This document shows positions 62,347-64,000 of a DNA stretch of 64,000 nucleotides, one piece after another. Every line of letters begins with the position of its first letter. Position 1 is the first letter of the stretch. Origin of the DNA: Mesorhizobium sangaii (GTDB lineage Bacteria > Pseudomonadota > Alphaproteobacteria > Rhizobiales > Rhizobiaceae); NCBI RefSeq assembly GCF_014207355.1, contig NZ_JACHEF010000002.1, positions 186,001 to 250,000 of the forward strand. Direction: 5' to 3'. The position numbers were made by a program, and so were the translations under genes. The notes beneath the pieces were generated by a model, which was given only the letters and a program-made list of their open reading frames with translations, had not been told where the DNA came from and did no database searches.

Positions 62347-64000
62347 ATGAATTCCACGAAAGCCGTCGACCTCGCCATCCATCCGCTGACCGCGTGGCAA
62401 GGGCCGCTCGGCCTGCCCGATTTCACCCGCATCGGCGACGACGACTTTGCCCCGGCCTTCGACGCGGCGCTGCAGGCGCACGAGGCGGAGATCGAGGCGA
62501 TCGCCGGCAACGAGGACGCGCCGACCATCGAGAACACGCTGCAGGCGCTGGAACTCGGTGGCGAGGCACTCGACCGTGTCTCGTCGATCTTCTGGTGCCG
62601 CGCCGGCGCCCACACCAATGATACATTCCAGGCACTGGAGCGCGACATCTCGCCAAAAATGTCCAGGCATTTCTCGGCAATCTCGATGAACGAGCGGCTG
62701 TTTGCCCGCATCGACGACCTCTACCAGCGCCGCGACAGCCTGAAGCTCGATGCCGAGACGCTGCGGGTGCTGGAGAAGACCTGGAAAGGGTTTGTCCGCT
62801 CCGGCGCGAAGCTCGACGCCGACGGCAAGAAGCGGCTGGCAAAGATCAACGAGGAATTGTCCTCGCTTGGCACGAATTTCGGCCAGAACGTGCTTGCCGA
62901 CGAGCGCGACTGGGCGCTGTTCCTCGACGAGGCCGACCTTGCCGGTCTGCCGGACTTCCTGAAAAGCTCGATGGCCGAAGCCGCTGAGATGCGCGGCCAG
63001 AAGGGCCGCTATGCCGTCACCCTGTCGCGCTCGATCTACGAGCCGTTCACGACCTTCTCGGAGCGCCGCGACCTGCGCGAGATCGCCTTCCGCGCCTTCA
63101 CCATGCGCGGCCAGAATGGCGGCGCCACCGACAACACAATAGTTGTGCGCGACATGCTGAAGCTGCGCGCCGAAAAGGCAAAGCTGCTCGGCTACGGCTC
63201 GTTTGCCGCGCTGAAGCTCGACGACACCATGGCCAAGACGCCGAAGGCAGTGCATGCACTGCTCGATCCGGTCTGGGAGAAGGCAGTGGAAAGGGCCGCC
63301 GCCGATCAGAGCGAACTGCAGCGACTGGCGACACAGGCCGGCAGCAACGAAACATTCGCCGCCTGGGACTGGCGCTTCTACCAGGAGAAGCTGCGCGCCG
63401 AAAAGTTCGCCTTCGATGAGGCCGAACTGAAACCCTACCTGCAACTCGACCGCGTCATCGACGCCTGCTTCGACGTGGCGACAAGGCTGTTCGGCATCAC
63501 CTTCGAGGAAAAGCAAGGCATTGCCGCATGGCATCCGGACGCGCGCGTCTTCGTGGTGAAAAACGCCGATGGCAGCGAGCGCGGCCTGTTCCTCGCCGAC
63601 TATTTCGCGCGACCGTCAAAGCGCTCCGGCGCATGGATGAGCGCGCTCAAGTCCGGCTACAAGCTTGGCCCCGGGTCGAAACCGGTGATCTACAACATCA
63701 CGAACTTCGCCAAGCCGCCGGCCGGCGAGCCGGCCTTGCTGTCGGTCGACGAGGCGAAAACGCTGTTCCACGAGTTCGGCCACGCACTGCATGGCATGCT
63801 GACCGATGTCACATGGCCGTCGGTTTCCGGCACCTCGGTCAGCCGCGATTTCGTTGAATTGCCCTCGCAGCTCTACGAACACTGGCTGACCGTGCCGGCG
63901 GTTCTGGAGAAGCACGCGCTGCACGTGAAGACAGGCAAGCCGATGCCGAAGGCGCTGCTCGACAAGATGCTGGCGGCGCGCACCTTTGGCGCCGGCTTCG
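62347..64000 (+). CDS. M3-family metallopeptidase (3' end outside window)
   Basis: A zinc oligopeptidase of the M3/Dcp family, visible for 551 residues before the window ends; the family is about 680 residues. The N-terminal half is helical (FTRIGDDDFAPAFDAALQAH). The zinc motif is HEFGH at about residues 475-479, followed by SRDFVELPSQLYEHW. It likely trims peptides in the cytoplasm. Start at 62347 follows AAGGAAAG. Confidence 0.93.
   Translation, partial: MNSTKAVDLAIHPLTAWQGPLGLPDFTRIGDDDFAPAFDAALQAHEAEIEAIAGNEDAPTIENTLQALELGGEALDRVSSIFWCRAGAHTNDTFQALERDISPKMSRHFSAISMNERLFARIDDLYQRRDSLKLDAETLRVLEKTWKGFVRSGAKLDADGKKRLAKINEELSSLGTNFGQNVLADERDWALFLDEADLAGLPDFLKSSMAEAAEMRGQKGRYAVTLSRSIYEPFTTFSERRDLREIAFRAFTMRGQNGGATDNTIVVRDMLKLRAEKAKLLGYGSFAALKLDDTMAKTPKAVHALLDPVWEKAVERAAADQSELQRLATQAGSNETFAAWDWRFYQEKLRAEKFAFDEAELKPYLQLDRVIDACFDVATRLFGITFEEKQGIAAWHPDARVFVVKNADGSERGLFLADYFARPSKRSGAWMSALKSGYKLGPGSKPVIYNITNFAKPPAGEPALLSVDEAKTLFHEFGHALHGMLTDVTWPSVSGTSVSRDFVELPSQLYEHWLTVPAVLEKHALHVKTGKPMPKALLDKMLAARTFGAGF

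Overview
The window is high-GC chromosomal DNA of an alphaproteobacterium, most likely order Hyphomicrobiales/Rhizobiales and close to Mesorhizobium. The evidence is an atpH-atpA-atpG-atpD operon whose beta subunit has an Ala/Lys/Pro-rich N-terminal extension, the giant NAD-glutamate dehydrogenase, Usg, an SDHAF4/DUF1674 protein, an rsmB-heparinase-purH run, a lipoprotein LptE behind leuS, and palindromic intergenic repeats of rhizobial type. The genus is inferred from protein style and gene order, not from a search. No rRNA, tRNA, transposase, integrase, phage gene or CRISPR array was seen.

Region 1-11 kb (mostly minus strand): F1 ATP synthase genes (atpD cut by the window edge), a small membrane protein, a large six-haem c-type cytochrome on the plus strand, an Asp/Glu racemase-family enzyme and the helicase priA. 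Region 11-18 kb: a transaldolase-like gene with a clear terminator, a soluble FtsK-type DNA translocase, lptE and leuS. Region 18-24 kb: a YggS-type PLP protein, a Phd/PIN toxin-antitoxin pair, an aldo/keto reductase, then a LysR regulator divergent from an MFS exporter plus a second aldo/keto reductase. Region 24-31 kb: usg, acs with an overlapping MOSC-domain gene, a cyclopropane-fatty-acid synthase-like gene, an isolated tiny transcription unit (23-codon ORF with a near-ideal Shine-Dalgarno, three hairpins, terminator), a transglutaminase-like protein and a HAD phosphatase. Region 31-46 kb: DUF1674, htpX-rsmB-heparinase-purH, a UMF1-type MFS protein, NAD-GDH and a divergent AhpD-like gene. 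Region 46-54 kb: DUF1062, typA, a small secreted protein, phoD, and an MFS transporter divergent from a TetR regulator with two matching operators. Region 54-64 kb: ppa, a GNAT enzyme, a lemA plus three TPM-domain genes operon, a pdxY-DUF429 pair, DUF5071, a beta-carbonic anhydrase, a secreted NTF2-like protein and an M3 metallopeptidase cut by the window edge.

Most genes are housekeeping: energy (atp, acs, gdh, ppa), translation (leuS, typA, rsmB), envelope (lptE, cfa, htpX), purine synthesis (purH) and DNA maintenance (priA, ftsK-like). The most unusual material is non-coding. Three families of large inverted repeats (two copies each) and a shorter hairpin repeat sit in 3' gaps; one family has a conserved core flanked by arms that differ between copies yet pair within each copy. 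The isolated sORF/structured-RNA unit at about 29.19-29.39 kb and the six-haem cytochrome near the ATP synthase genes are the best candidates for undescribed biology.
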